Source: JAJPKK01 sp963824905 | Lineage (GTDB): Bacteria > Pseudomonadota > Alphaproteobacteria > Rhizobiales > Xanthobacteraceae | Direction: 5' to 3' | Length of the DNA: 64,000 nt | Assembly (NCBI GenBank): GCA_963824905.1 | Contig: CAWGRH010000023.1 | Coordinates: 62,001 to 126,000, forward strand | Part shown: piece by piece, positions 1-8,550 of the stretch | How the letters are laid out: each line of letters starts with the position of its first letter | How positions within the stretch are numbered: position 1 is the first letter of the stretch | Translations under genes and position numbers: made by a program | The notes under the pieces: model-generated | The model's input: only the letters and a program-made list of their open reading frames with translations | Databases searched by the model: none | What the model was told of the DNA's origin: nothing

Positions 1-1
1 G

Positions 2-289
2 ATCGGCCGCTTCCGCCTTACGCTACGCGACGACATGAGCCTCACTTGGCCGATGGCGGAGACGCCGACCCATGTCATGACCATGGCCTTCGACCCTGAT
101 CTCGACGACTGCGTCGTCGTCGCGCTGCGCCAAATGCTCGACCTCATCGAGAGCCGTACCACGCTCAAGCGCCACGAGGCCTACATGCTCGCGAGCCTCG
201 CCGCCGACCTGCGCGTCACCCAGGTGGTCAACGACCACAAGGGCATCCACGTGATGCTGGAGAAGCAGTACCTTCAGCCGGCGCGGTAG
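2..289 (+). CDS. Acetamidase/formamidase family protein, C-terminal part (5' end outside window)
   Basis: The reading frame is open from the first bases of the window and ends at a TAG at 287-289, so only the last 95 codons are present. The preserved part (ALRQMLDLIESR, then AYMLASLAADLRVTQVVND and GIHVMLEK) matches the C-terminal end of the FmdA/AmdA family, metal-dependent cytosolic enzymes that release ammonia from formamide or short amides. The catalytic core lies outside the window, so substrate cannot be judged. A palindromic repeat follows directly after the stop. Family assignment is by remembered similarity of the C-terminus; an internal ATG at 35 is not the real start because the frame continues upstream of it. 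Confidence 0.75.
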   Translation: MGRFRLTLRDDMSLTWPMAETPTHVMTMAFDPDLDDCVVVALRQMLDLIESRTTLKRHEAYMLASLAADLRVTQVVNDHKGIHVMLEKQYLQPAR

Positions 290-297
290 TCTTTCCC

Positions 298-389
298 CGT
301 CATTCCGGGGCGCGCGTCAGCGCGAACCCGGAATCCAGCTCCGTCTTTGCCGATTCCGGTTCGGTGCTTCGCACCGCCCCGGAATGACG
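298..389. repeat. Long imperfect palindrome (intergenic repeat, family A)
   Basis: The arms 298-310 and 377-389 are perfect 13-bp reverse complements (CGTCATTCCGGGG), enclosing partly complementary inner sequence. A related, more diverged copy lies at 2703-2801. Both sit just downstream of genes, here between two convergent genes, so the element can fold into a long hairpin and may act as a transcript end or REP-like repeat. Confidence 0.7.
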
Positions 390-392
390 GCA

Positions 393-1550
393 TTATTTCA
401 GCACCGCCTCCAGCCAATCCGCGGCGAAATCGATGCCGATCTGGCGGTTGTCGACATGGGCGTGCTCGGCGCCGCCCTCCTCGGTCGAGAAGATCTTGAG
501 CGTCTTGTCCCTGGTGCCGATTGCTTCGAAAAGCTTCGGCGCGTTCTCCACCGGCACCACGCGGTCGTTGCCGCCGTGGGTGATGAGGTAGGGACAGGCG
601 ATGTCCTTCGCCACGTCCTTCAAAGTGAAGCCGCGCGCCGTCTCGATCGCTTCGTCGGGCGTCGCGGCGTTGACCACCCACTGGAACTGGAAGTTCGACT
701 GGGCGACCGTGGACGGCGCCGACTTGTTCTTTTCCTTGATCCGCGTCTGCCAGTCGGCGAGGTCCCAGTGCAGCGCGCTGAGTGAGATGCCGGCGGCATA
801 GCGGTGCTCACGGGCGGCGATGCGGCCCGAATAATAGCCGCCGAAGCTGTAGCCCATGATGGCGACACGCTTTGGATCGACCTCGCTGCGCGTCGCGAGG
901 TAGTCGTAGGCAGCCGCGCCCGGCACCTCGTAATCGTAGCGGGCGTGGATGCCACGCATGCGCAGGCTTTCGCCTTGGCCAGGGCCGTCGATGGCGAGCG
1001 TGTTGAAGCCGCGGCGGGCGAATTCGAGGCCGGCGAAGAAGATGCTCATCTCCTTCGCGTTGTCCATGCCGTTGACGATCACCACGGTCGGTGCCGGGCC
1101 GGTGATGCCGGCGCCCTTCATGAACAGCGCCGGCAGGGTGACGCCCTGGTAGGGCACTTCGACGAACTCGATGTTCGGATACCGCAGCCGGATCCCGGCG
1201 TGATAGCAGCGGTAGGCGCGCTGCCCCCAGGCGCGCTTCTCCTCGCCGGGGAGGATGAAGCGCTCGGCGTTGTAGAAATAGTTTCCGGCCCGAAGGTAAT
1301 AGTCGCCGGCGGTCGCCTTGCGTCCTTCCGCCGCGGCGGCATCGGCGCGCTGTTCGACGAGCTTGGCGATTGCGCTCCACTCCTGCTGCCAGGCGTGCGG
1401 CTCATGCTGGCGCAGGCGCAGCTTCTCGCAAGCGCGGTCCATCTCCTCGAGCGCAACCACGCCATAAGGCGCCATGCCCTTGATGATCAGGGTCGCGTTC
1501 GACCACAGGAAATTGTCGCCGAAATGGTCGATCCAGGGACCTCTGGCCAT
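393..1550 (-). CDS. Alpha/beta hydrolase (FrsA / 2,6-dihydroxypseudooxynicotine hydrolase-like)
   Basis: A 385-residue serine hydrolase. An N-terminal helical region of about 130 residues precedes the alpha/beta-hydrolase core. The nucleophile elbow GYSFGG puts Ser at about residue 235, the acid is Asp329 in THGGNDRVVP, and the base is a His in EHAHVDN (363 or 365). This layout, with a long helical N-terminus, is that of the PF06500-type hydrolases that include a C-C-bond hydrolase of nicotine breakdown. There is no signal peptide, so it is cytosolic. No pathway partner is adjacent; it is divergent from msrP across a 178-bp gap. The substrate is unknown and the nicotine link is only family-level. 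Confidence 0.8.
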   Translation of the reverse strand: MARGPWIDHFGDNFLWSNATLIIKGMAPYGVVALEEMDRACEKLRLRQHEPHAWQQEWSAIAKLVEQRADAAAAEGRKATAGDYYLRAGNYFYNAERFILPGEEKRAWGQRAYRCYHAGIRLRYPNIEFVEVPYQGVTLPALFMKGAGITGPAPTVVIVNGMDNAKEMSIFFAGLEFARRGFNTLAIDGPGQGESLRMRGIHARYDYEVPGAAAYDYLATRSEVDPKRVAIMGYSFGGYYSGRIAAREHRYAAGISLSALHWDLADWQTRIKEKNKSAPSTVAQSNFQFQWVVNAATPDEAIETARGFTLKDVAKDIACPYLITHGGNDRVVPVENAPKLFEAIGTRDKTLKIFSTEEGGAEHAHVDNRQIGIDFAADWLEAVLK

Positions 1551-1728
1551 GCACGCGTCCTCTTGAAAAATGGCTCCTTGGGGAGGGTTTCTCAGGAGGC
1601 GGAGCCGCTGCCGGTGGTGTTACTATAGGATCGGTAGCGTTGCCGGAAGTGTGACTTGCCGGTGAGCACAATCGCACGTAGCTCTTTGATGAAAGAGCTG
1701 AAGAATTGGATTCTCGGAGGAGAACCCC

Positions 1729-2694
1729 ATGCACATCATGCACCGCCACGGCTGGGAGATACCGGAGCATCAGGCGACCCCCGAGCACCTGTTCTTCGAT
1801 CGCCGCGCCTTCCTCGCAGCGGCGGGCGCCGCGGCGATCGGCCTCTCGCCCGCCGGCGCGCTCGCCCAGCGCGCGAACGAGGTCCCCGATCCGACCGCCG
1901 ACCTTTATCCGGCGAAGCGCAACGAGACCTATAAGCTCGACCGTCCGGTGACGCCGGAGACGATCAACACGACCTACAACAACTTCTACGAATTCGGCTC
2001 GTCGAAATCGATCTCGCGCGCCGCCCAGGCGCTCAAGCTGCGGCCGTGGACAGTGAAGATCGATGGCATGGTGGAGAAGCCCCAGGACATCGCCATCGAC
2101 GATCTCATTCGCAAGATGCCGCTCGAGGAACGGCTCTACCGCCACCGCTGCGTCGAGGCGTGGGGCATGGCGATCCCGTGGACCGGCTTCCCGCTCGCGA
2201 AGCTCGTGGCGCTGGCGCGGCCGCTGTCGTCGGCAAAATACCTGCGGATGGAAACCTTCCTCGATCCCGCCATGGCGAGCGGACAGCGGGCGAGCTGGTA
2301 CCCCTGGCCCTACATCGAAGGAATGACCATGGCCGAGGCGAAGAACGACCTCGCCTTCCTGGTGACCGGGGCCTACGGCAAGCCGGTGTCGAAGTCGCAG
2401 GGCGCGCCGCTCCGGCTCGCCCTGCCGTGGAAGTACGGTTTCAAGTCGATCAAGTCGATCACCAAGTTCACCTTCACCGACCAACGGCCGAAGACGTTCT
2501 GGGAAGCTTTGCAGGCCTCCGAGTACGGCTTCTGGGCGAACGTCAATCCCGAGGTCGCCCATCCGCGCTGGAGCCAGGCCACCGAGCAGGTGATCGGCAC
2601 CAGCGAGCGCCGCCCCACTCTGCTGTTCAACGGCTACGGCGAATACGTCACCGACCTCTATAAGGATATCAAGGGCGAGCGTTTGTGGGCATGA
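1729..2694 (+). CDS. msrP: Protein-methionine-sulfoxide reductase catalytic subunit MsrP
   Basis: A 321-residue periplasmic molybdoenzyme of the YedY/MsrP family that reduces methionine sulfoxide in envelope proteins. A Tat-type signal (DRRAFLAA at residues 24-31, then a hydrophobic Ala-rich stretch ending ALAQ) exports it with its cofactor. The molybdenum-ligand Cys is residue 141 in YRHRCVEAWGM. The ATG is preceded by GGAGGAG at 1716-1722, which fixes the start. MsrP normally receives electrons from a haem-containing membrane subunit, MsrQ, encoded next to it; no msrQ is adjacent here, and the next gene is an unrelated convergent Uma2. The partner may be elsewhere, or the cytochrome b at 14 kb may serve instead (speculative). 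Confidence 0.93.
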   Translation: MHIMHRHGWEIPEHQATPEHLFFDRRAFLAAAGAAAIGLSPAGALAQRANEVPDPTADLYPAKRNETYKLDRPVTPETINTTYNNFYEFGSSKSISRAAQALKLRPWTVKIDGMVEKPQDIAIDDLIRKMPLEERLYRHRCVEAWGMAIPWTGFPLAKLVALARPLSSAKYLRMETFLDPAMASGQRASWYPWPYIEGMTMAEAKNDLAFLVTGAYGKPVSKSQGAPLRLALPWKYGFKSIKSITKFTFTDQRPKTFWEALQASEYGFWANVNPEVAHPRWSQATEQVIGTSERRPTLLFNGYGEYVTDLYKDIKGERLWA

Positions 2695-2702
2695 GGTAGC
2701 CT

Positions 2703-2801
2703 CGTCATTCCGAGGCGCGCGTCAGCGCGAGCCCGGAATCCTGCACTTCAAGGCCGATGAGCAGGATTCCGGATGCGGTGCTGGGCACCGGCTGGAATGA
2801 C
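2703..2801. repeat. Second copy of palindromic repeat family A
   Basis: The outer sequence CGTCATTCC (from 2703) pairs with GGAATGAC near 2794-2801, and the inner GTCAGCGCGA...CCCGGAATCC text matches the copy at 298-389. It lies between the convergent msrP and Uma2 genes, and its inner part is more diverged than the first copy. Confidence 0.6.
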
Positions 2802-2830
2802 TTGTCGTTATTTCGGCGGTCGCGCCTCCG

Positions 2831-3406
2831 TCACCCCAGCGGCGTGTCGCGGTGGATGTTCTTGACCGCGCAGGCGAGACCGAATTCCGGCACCACCAGC
2901 TTTTCCGATCGCCCGAGCACCTGCGAAACCCAATTGTTGCCGATGCGGCGATCCACGGTGACTTCGACCCGATCCTGCCGCACCAGCAGAATGCAAAGGC
3001 AGGACGGGTGGGCGCGATACATATCGCGTTTGCTCTCTATGACACCGCGATCGCTCTCCGAGAGAACTTCGGCGACGAGGTAAAAGCGCTCGGCGTAACG
3101 CGGATCGGGATTCTCGTCCTCCCGGATCACCGCCACATCCGGCTCGGGATCATACGGCACGGTCGAGACTATGTTGACCCCGATGTCGTGGTACGCGGCA
3201 AAGCCGGGATCGTGGCGCTTGAGCGCAGCGTTCAGCAGCGCTTCGAGATTGCTGGCAATACGCTGATGGCGACGATTCGGCGGCGTCATGATCACGGGAA
3301 CACCCCCGATCAGCTCCCAATGCTCCTCGTCCGGCCGCGACGCCAGCCACGTGCGGAACGAGGCGACCGAAAAAATGGGAGCATGTTGGCCGACCGCGCC
3401 GACCAT
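2831..3406 (-). CDS. Uma2 family endonuclease (DUF820)
   Basis: About 191 residues from the ATG at 3406, which has GGAG a few bases upstream; a further upstream start is less likely. The family core is visible: EEHWELIGGVPVIMTPPN near the N-terminus, then PDVAVIRE and a strand-turn with LVAEVLSESD. These are the acidic positions of the PD-(D/E)XK-like restriction-endonuclease fold that defines Uma2 proteins, which are abundant in cyanobacteria and in some rhizobia as single genes of unknown target. No methylase or partner is adjacent. Function as a nuclease is inferred from the fold only. Confidence 0.85.
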   Translation of the reverse strand: MVGAVGQHAPIFSVASFRTWLASRPDEEHWELIGGVPVIMTPPNRRHQRIASNLEALLNAALKRHDPGFAAYHDIGVNIVSTVPYDPEPDVAVIREDENPDPRYAERFYLVAEVLSESDRGVIESKRDMYRAHPSCLCILLVRQDRVEVTVDRRIGNNWVSQVLGRSEKLVVPEFGLACAVKNIHRDTPLG

Positions 3407-3478
3407 GAGGTCATCTCCGGATGCGAGTGAAAGGCATGGTAGATGGCGTGTCACCGGCCGACAAGACGATCGCGAAAC

Positions 3479-4267
3479 TCAAATCACCGCTGCCGCACCG
3501 CCGTCGACGGCCCAGGCGCTGCCGGTGACGAAGCTCGCGCGCTCGGAAGCGAGAAAGGCGACGACAGCGCCGACTTCGCGCCCTTCACCCATACGCCCGA
3601 GCGGGATGCGCGCGACCCGTGCCGCGCGCGCCTCGGCTTCCGTCTTGCCGCTGCGCGCCGCCTCGGCGCGGATCGTCTCGTCGAGCCGCTCGGAATGGAT
3701 GACGCTCGGGATCACCGCATTGATCAGGATGCCGTCCTTGGCGAGATCGCCGGCGATTGCCTTGATGAGGTTGAGGATCGCCGCATTGTTCAGCCCGACC
3801 GACACCGCGGCGGGCTGCGGCTGACGCGCGGCGCCGCCGAGCACGTTGACGATGCGGCCCCATTTGCGCGACCGCATCAGCGGCACCGCGAGCCGGATGC
3901 AGCGCGCGGTGCCGTCGAGCTTGTCCTCGAACAGCCGCGCCCATTTCGCGTCGTCGAGCGAAAAGAAATCGCCGCGTCCGATTACTGCGCCGCAGTTGAC
4001 GAGGATGTCGAGCCGGCCGAAATCCGCCATCGTGCGCTCGAACACCGCGCGCAACGCGGCGTCGTCGTTCAGGTCGGCCGGCGCGCCGACGACGCGGCCT
4101 TTTGCGACGCGCGCGATCTCGGTGCAGGCCGCGGCATTCCGCCCGCGGTCCTTGCTGACGAGAACGACGTCGGCGCCCTCCGCGGCGAGCTCGGCAGCGC
4201 ACGCTTTGCCGATGCCGCGGCTCGCCCCGGTAATGACGGCGACGCGCCCGGCTAAACCCAGATCCAT
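3479..4267 (-). CDS. SDR family oxidoreductase lacking the canonical Tyr-x-x-x-Lys
   Basis: A 262-residue short-chain dehydrogenase/reductase. The cofactor loop TGASRGIG is at residues 13-20, an NCG motif at 91-93 replaces the usual NNAG, and the C-terminal VTGSAWAVDGG is typical of the family. Where the catalytic Ser-Tyr-Lys should lie (about 143-165) the protein reads GGAARQPQPAAVSVGLNNA, with no Tyr or Lys. The fold and NAD(P) binding are therefore likely, but ordinary SDR catalysis is doubtful. It starts 5 bp after the stop of the LVIVD-propeller gene and is probably cotranscribed with it. Divergent SDRs with this segment are known to annotation pipelines, but I know of no characterised one. 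Confidence 0.85.
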   Translation of the reverse strand: MDLGLAGRVAVITGASRGIGKACAAELAAEGADVVLVSKDRGRNAAACTEIARVAKGRVVGAPADLNDDAALRAVFERTMADFGRLDILVNCGAVIGRGDFFSLDDAKWARLFEDKLDGTARCIRLAVPLMRSRKWGRIVNVLGGAARQPQPAAVSVGLNNAAILNLIKAIAGDLAKDGILINAVIPSVIHSERLDETIRAEAARSGKTEAEARAARVARIPLGRMGEGREVGAVVAFLASERASFVTGSAWAVDGGAAAVI

Positions 4268-4272
4268 CGGTG

Positions 4273-5451
4273 TCAGCCGGTGTATTCGAGAATGTGCATG
4301 CCGGCGCCGGCGCGGTCGATCAGATAGAGCCGGCCGTGCTCGTCCGCACCGATGTCGTTCGACTGGATCGCCTGCTGGTCGTCCGGCAACTCCGGCACGA
4401 AGCAGCCGATCTCCTTTGGCCGCAGCGGATCAGCGACATCGACTGCCCGCAGCCCGGCGTTGAAATAGGTGAGGAACACGATGTTCGCCCACGGGCCGTC
4501 GCTGGTGATGTTCTCGAGAATGTTGTGGGCGCCGAACCGGCCCGGGCGCTCGAAGTATTTCTCGCGATCGGGGAAGAACGTCGCCACGGGGAGCGGATTG
4601 CTCTCGAGCCGTGCGTCGACGATCCACATGAACTGGCTATCCCAGAATTTCTGCCGGGCCCGCGCCTCGTCGGTGACGACGAGATAGGGCCGGTCGCCGA
4701 TCGGCCAGCAGGTGTGGGTCGAGCCGGGGAACGGCGGCGACCATTGCAGGTGCCCGACGAGCTTCATGTCGCGCAAATCGGTGCAGTCGATGATCGAGAT
4801 GCCGCCGCCCCACCACGCGCAATACATGCGGTTGCCGCGGATCATCGGTGGCCCGTGCAGGGTGATCGCGCTCTCCGCCGGCATCGGGTCGTTGCCCTCG
4901 CCGTCGCCTTCCGTCTTCATCCACGGCAGGCCCCAGATGCTGACCACCTCGGGCTTGAGCGGATCGCTGACATCGAGCGTCCAGATCACGCGCTTGTTCC
5001 AGCCCGGCGCGTCGTTCGGCAGGAACGCGAGCTTGCGCTTGTTGTCGACGCCGAAGCGATGCGGCCCGCTGCCGGGCGTGTCGTAGAAGGCGACCTCGCG
5101 CGGCTGGTCGGGCTTGCTGATGTCGAAGATGAAGAGCCCGGCGCGAGCGTTCTTGCCCTTGTCGCCGACGAGGCGCTCCGAATTGACGTAGAGGTGATGG
5201 TCGCCGACGATGCGCACCTTGTGGCAATGCACGCCGGGCGGCGCGCGGAACTCGTAGACCTTCTTCGGATTGCGCGGGTCGCGTACGTCATGGGCGGTGA
5301 AGCCCTCCGGTCCGTTGTAGCTCGCGCCGCCGACCGCGCCGACATAGGCATAGCCCTTGTGCACCTCGACGATGCTGCCGCCGCCCCAGGCGGCCGTGCG
5401 ATCGTGCCCGAGCAGCTTGAAGCCTTTCGATTCCTGCGGTTGCGTGGTCAT
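4273..5451 (-). CDS. LVIVD-repeat beta-propeller protein
   Basis: About 392 residues from the ATG at 5451; GGGAGG lies 6 bases upstream, so this start is preferred over the ATG 15 bases earlier. The protein is built of short repeats of the type LFIFDISKPDQPREV, WTLDVSDPLKPEVV and AVDVADPLRPKEI (LVIVD motif), as in seven-bladed propellers. Many conserved His and Trp residues (VHCHKV, HTCWP, HNILEN) could bind a metal or ligand. No signal peptide is evident. Its stop lies 5 bp before the SDR gene, so the two may act on the same unknown substrate. Confidence 0.8.
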   Translation of the reverse strand: MTTQPQESKGFKLLGHDRTAAWGGGSIVEVHKGYAYVGAVGGASYNGPEGFTAHDVRDPRNPKKVYEFRAPPGVHCHKVRIVGDHHLYVNSERLVGDKGKNARAGLFIFDISKPDQPREVAFYDTPGSGPHRFGVDNKRKLAFLPNDAPGWNKRVIWTLDVSDPLKPEVVSIWGLPWMKTEGDGEGNDPMPAESAITLHGPPMIRGNRMYCAWWGGGISIIDCTDLRDMKLVGHLQWSPPFPGSTHTCWPIGDRPYLVVTDEARARQKFWDSQFMWIVDARLESNPLPVATFFPDREKYFERPGRFGAHNILENITSDGPWANIVFLTYFNAGLRAVDVADPLRPKEIGCFVPELPDDQQAIQSNDIGADEHGRLYLIDRAGAGMHILEYTG

Positions 5452-5537
5452 GCGATCCTCCCACATGCGGCGGCTACGGCCGTCCTGGTTGGTGTTGTTC
5501 GTCGAGAGCAGTGATACCGTAGAGCCCGCGAATCCCC

Positions 5538-5653
5538 GCGGACCTCATCCTGAGGAGGCGCGAAGCGCCGTCTCGAAGGATGGCCCCACATGCTGCGGCC
5601 CGTGGCCATCCTTCGAGACGCCGGCTGCGCCGGCTCCTCAGGATGAGGTCCGC
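5538..5653. repeat. Large palindromic hairpin (repeat family B)
   Basis: Perfect 19-bp arms at 5538-5556 and 5635-5653 (CCTCATCCTGAGGA core, itself a palindrome) enclose a second complementary pair (GTCTCGAAGGATGG with CCATCCTTCGAGAC). This CTCATCCTGAGGA...TCGAAGGATGG module is common between genes in Bradyrhizobium-type genomes. It separates the propeller gene from the ThDP enzyme gene. Confidence 0.75.
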
Positions 5654-5697
5654 GACAAAAATTCTCACATCCTCGTAGGGCGAGCAAAAGCAGCATC

Positions 5698-7501
5698 TCA
5701 ATGCGGCGTATAGCGGCTGCCGAAGGCGGGCTGGCTCTGGCCGAGGCCCGGCAATTCCCACACGCCGGCGCCGCCGGGATTGCGGTCCGCCGATATCTGC
5801 GCGTCGATCAGGTAAGGCTTGCCGGTGGCGATGCCCTTGCGCACGGCGTCACCGAGATCGGCGGCGCGGTCGATGCGCACGCCTTCGACGCCGGCCGAGC
5901 GCGCCATCGCGGCGAAGTCCGGATTGTAGGGCTGTCCGGTGTCGGGATAGCGGAAATCGGTCGCGAGCTCGCGGCCGTCGAGGTAGCCGCGCTGGAGCCC
6001 GCGGATCGAGGCGTAGGCGTAGTTGTTCCACACCACCCAGACCACGGGGATGTTGTATTCGACCGCGGTGCCAAGCACGCTCGCATGCATGAAGAAGGCA
6101 CCGTCGCCGCACACCGAGACGCATGGACGGTCGGGTGCAGCGAGCTTCGCGCCGAGCACGCCGGCGACACCGAAGCCCATCGGGCCGAACCCCATCGAGC
6201 CGATCAGCGAATCCGGGCGCCGCGGCTTGCAGAATTGGATCAGCCAGTTGTGGTGGATGCCGATGTCGCTCACCAGGATGGCATCCGGCGGCAGCGACTT
6301 GTCGATTTCGTGCGCCGCGCGCTGCGGATTGATCGGCGAAGCATCGTCGATGAAGCCCGGCGCGACGAACGCGTCCCACTCCCTGCGATAGCCGGCGATG
6401 GCGTCGAGCCACTTCTTCCGCGCGGCGGCGCGCGCATCGACGTCCTTGCGGCCATCGAGCGCGCCGAGCACCTGACGCAGGAAGGTGCGCACGTCGGCCA
6501 TCAAGCCGAGCGCGACGGGATAGTTGCGGCCGATCTCGTCGGGATCGATGTCGACATGGATCAGCTTGGTCGGCGGGATCGTGAACGAGTAGCCGGGCAG
6601 CCATGAGCTCGAGGTGCGATCGTCGAACCGCACGCCGAGCGCGAGCAGCACGTCGGCCTGGCGAGTCGCGTGGTTCGCGTGATAGGCGCCGTTGCGGGCG
6701 ACGAGGCCGAGCGCCAGCGGATGCGAGGCGTCGATCCCGCCGATGCCGCTCGCCGACGATGCGACCGGAATCGAGAGCTTCTCTGCAAGCGCGAGAAGAT
6801 CCGCGGCAGCGCCCCCGTATTTGACGCCCTGCCCGATCAGGATCACCGGGCGTTCTGCAGACAGCAACAGGTCGACCGCTTTCTTGACGCCTTCGGGGTC
6901 GGCGCCGCAGCGGCACGAGATGTTGGCGGTCCACTCCTTCGGATCGGGCGTCTCCTCGGCGGCGGCTTCGCGGAACACGTCGAAGGGGACGTCGAGCACC
7001 ACCGGGCCGGGGCGCCCGGTCACCATGGTCTTCCAGGCCTGGCGGACCGCGAGCGGCACCATCTCGCCGCGGGTCGGCTGGAACACGCGCTTGCAGTAGG
7101 CGCGCACGGTCGAGGGGAAGTCGGCCTGATAGTGGCGGTAGAGTTCCTGGAAAGCGCCGCGGTTGAACTGGCTCGTCGGCACGTTCCCGGTCACCGCGAG
7201 AAAGGGCACCGAGTTCGAGGTAGGAGTTGCCGAGCGCGATCGGCATGTTGGCCGAGCCCGGGCCGCACGAGGTGAAGGTCGCGGTCGGCTGGCCGGACAC
7301 GCGGTAATAGACATCGGCCATGAAGCCGGCGACGGTCTCGTGATGGACGGAGATGGTCTTGATCTCGTTCGAGCGGCCGTAGAGCGCGTCGATGAACTGG
7401 ATGTTGCCGTGGCCGCACAGGCCGAACGCATAGGGCACCTTCTCGCGGATCAGGTAATCGACGATCACCTGGGCGCCGTCGAGCATGTTCTTACCGGCCA
7501 T
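5698..7501 (-). pseudogene. ThDP-dependent enzyme (acetolactate synthase-like), interrupted by a +1 frameshift
   Basis: Start ATG at 7501, with AAGGAG at 7507-7512 upstream. The first ~95 residues carry the catalytic-Glu segment VHHETVAGFMADVYYR and TSCGPGSAN. After LGNSYL the frame breaks at about 7214-7215; removing one base restores YLDSVPFLAVTG, and the protein runs on normally to TAG at 5698, about 600 residues in all, the usual length of the large ILVB-like family. The C-terminal ThDP site GDGAFF...NIPVVWVVWNN is intact. A central FAD/PYR-type domain is also recognisable. With one base corrected this is a full enzyme, so a sequencing insertion is as likely as decay. Substrate is unknown: acetolactate, oxalyl-CoA-like and benzoylformate-type activities are all possible. 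Confidence 0.8.
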
Positions 7502-7603
7502 GGGGACTCCTTCACGGGCTCCGGGACGATGGTCCGGCGCCGGAACGGGCGCATTCATGGGATTGCCGGGCGGCGAGGTCAAGGGTGGGGCAACCTGATC
7601 GCA

Positions 7604-7648
7604 TTGCGGACGTACGATGTGTATCGTATAATGCGCAAGTACACATCG
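7604..7648 (+). promoter_or_regulatory. vapBC promoter with overlapping inverted-repeat operator
   Basis: TTGCGG (7604-7609), a 17-bp spacer and a perfect TATAAT (7627-7632) form a sigma-70-type promoter about 30 bp before the vapB GTG. A perfect 9-bp inverted repeat, CGATGTGTA (7615-7623) and TACACATCG (7640-7648), flanks the -10 box symmetrically. This is the expected layout for autorepression by a VapB-VapC complex. Confidence 0.75.
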
Positions 7649-7662
7649 CGACGGGGCTGACA

Positions 7663-7866
7663 GTGCGCACCAACATCGAAATCGACGACGCGTTGATGGC
7701 GGAAGCCCAAAAGGTCTCCGGCCAAGCGACCAAGAAGCAGACGGTCGAACAGGCCCTCCGGCTCATGATCAAATTGCGCCGGCAACGGGACGTCGACGCG
7801 GCTTTCGGCAAATACCCGTGGCGGGGCAACCTCGCTCGTAGCCGGAAAGGCCGCGGTGCCGGTTGA
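7663..7866 (+). CDS. vapB: VapB-family antitoxin
   Basis: About 67 residues from a GTG at 7663. The start is chosen because the product then begins with RTNIEIDDALMAEA, the N-terminal ribbon-helix-helix DNA-binding strand-helix of the VapB/MazE type; upstream in-frame codons run through the promoter. The second half (KKQTVEQALRLMIKL) is the RHH second helix and the tail wraps the toxin. It overlaps vapC by 4 bp (TTGA), so the pair is translationally coupled. It represses its own promoter, presumably through the inverted repeat at 7615-7648. Confidence 0.88.
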   Translation: MRTNIEIDDALMAEAQKVSGQATKKQTVEQALRLMIKLRRQRDVDAAFGKYPWRGNLARSRKGRGAG

Positions 7867-8256
7867 TCGTCGTCGACAGCAGCGTCTGGATCGACTTTCT
7901 CAATGGGCGCAATGCGCCCCATGTTCGGCGCGTACGCGAACTGCTCGGCACAAACGAGCTTATCGTTGGAGACCTCATGCTTTGCGAGGTCCTGCAGGGG
8001 CTCGACAGTGAGCGTGCGGCACTTGAAGTCGAAGCCCTGTTGCGTCGATTCGAGATTGTACCGATGGCCGGCGATGCCATCGCCGTCGCGGCCGCTCGCA
8101 ATTTCCGTTCATTGCGCAGGCGTGGGATTACCGTCCGCAAAACAGTCGACCTTCTGATCGGCACCTGGTGTATCGAGAACAGCGTTCCACTGCTGCACAA
8201 CGACAGCGATTTTCACCCGATGGCGCGTCTTCTTGGGCTTGATCGAACTCGCCTAA
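7863..8256 (+). CDS. vapC: VapC-family PIN-domain ribonuclease toxin (one frame correction needed at the C-terminus)
   Basis: Starts with TTG at 7863, overlapping the vapB stop. PIN-domain acidic residues are visible: VDSSVWIDFL (Asp near residue 5), GDLMLCEVLQG (Glu near 43), the DLLIGTWC Asp and the HNDSDFHPMA Asp. As read, the frame passes the normal end and stays open to 8648 with meaningless sequence that overlaps the convergent gene. Removing one T within 8229-8234 gives MARLLGLIELA and a TAA at 8254-8256, hence 130 residues, the usual VapC size. I therefore end the gene there. It cleaves RNA (often tRNA) when VapB is degraded. Confidence 0.85.
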
Positions 8257-8318
8257 TCTTGACGAGAGGAGGCTGCGCTGAAATTGATCTCGCAGCGCGG
8301 CGTGCAAAAGGACATCAG

Positions 8319-8399
8319 ATGACAATCCCCTTCGGGGAGCTCAAGGCCCGGCTATTGGCCAATCCGGAGGTGAAGGCCGAATACCATGCGCTCGCGCCC
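8319..8399 (+). pseudogene. Fragment resembling the N-terminus of a HigA-type antitoxin
   Basis: The 27 residues from the ATG at 8319 (FGELKARLLANPEVKAEYHAL) resemble the leader region that precedes the helix-turn-helix in XRE/HigA antitoxins. The HTH itself does not follow in any frame, and downstream sequence runs into the convergent binding-protein gene. I see it as a remnant of a second toxin-antitoxin module next to vapBC. The rest of 8257-8550 holds nothing recognisable. Confidence 0.4.
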
Positions 8400-8550
8400 G
8401 GGTTGGAGGTATCGACCAAAGTCAGCCCGCGCTTGCACACCAGACGGTCCGCCGACAGGTCGCGGGTAAGCGAACGAAAACTGTCGCCGAATTTCTCGGC
8501 GACAGCGACATTGGCAAAAACCAGGAAGTGCGAGAATCCGGCTCCCGCCG

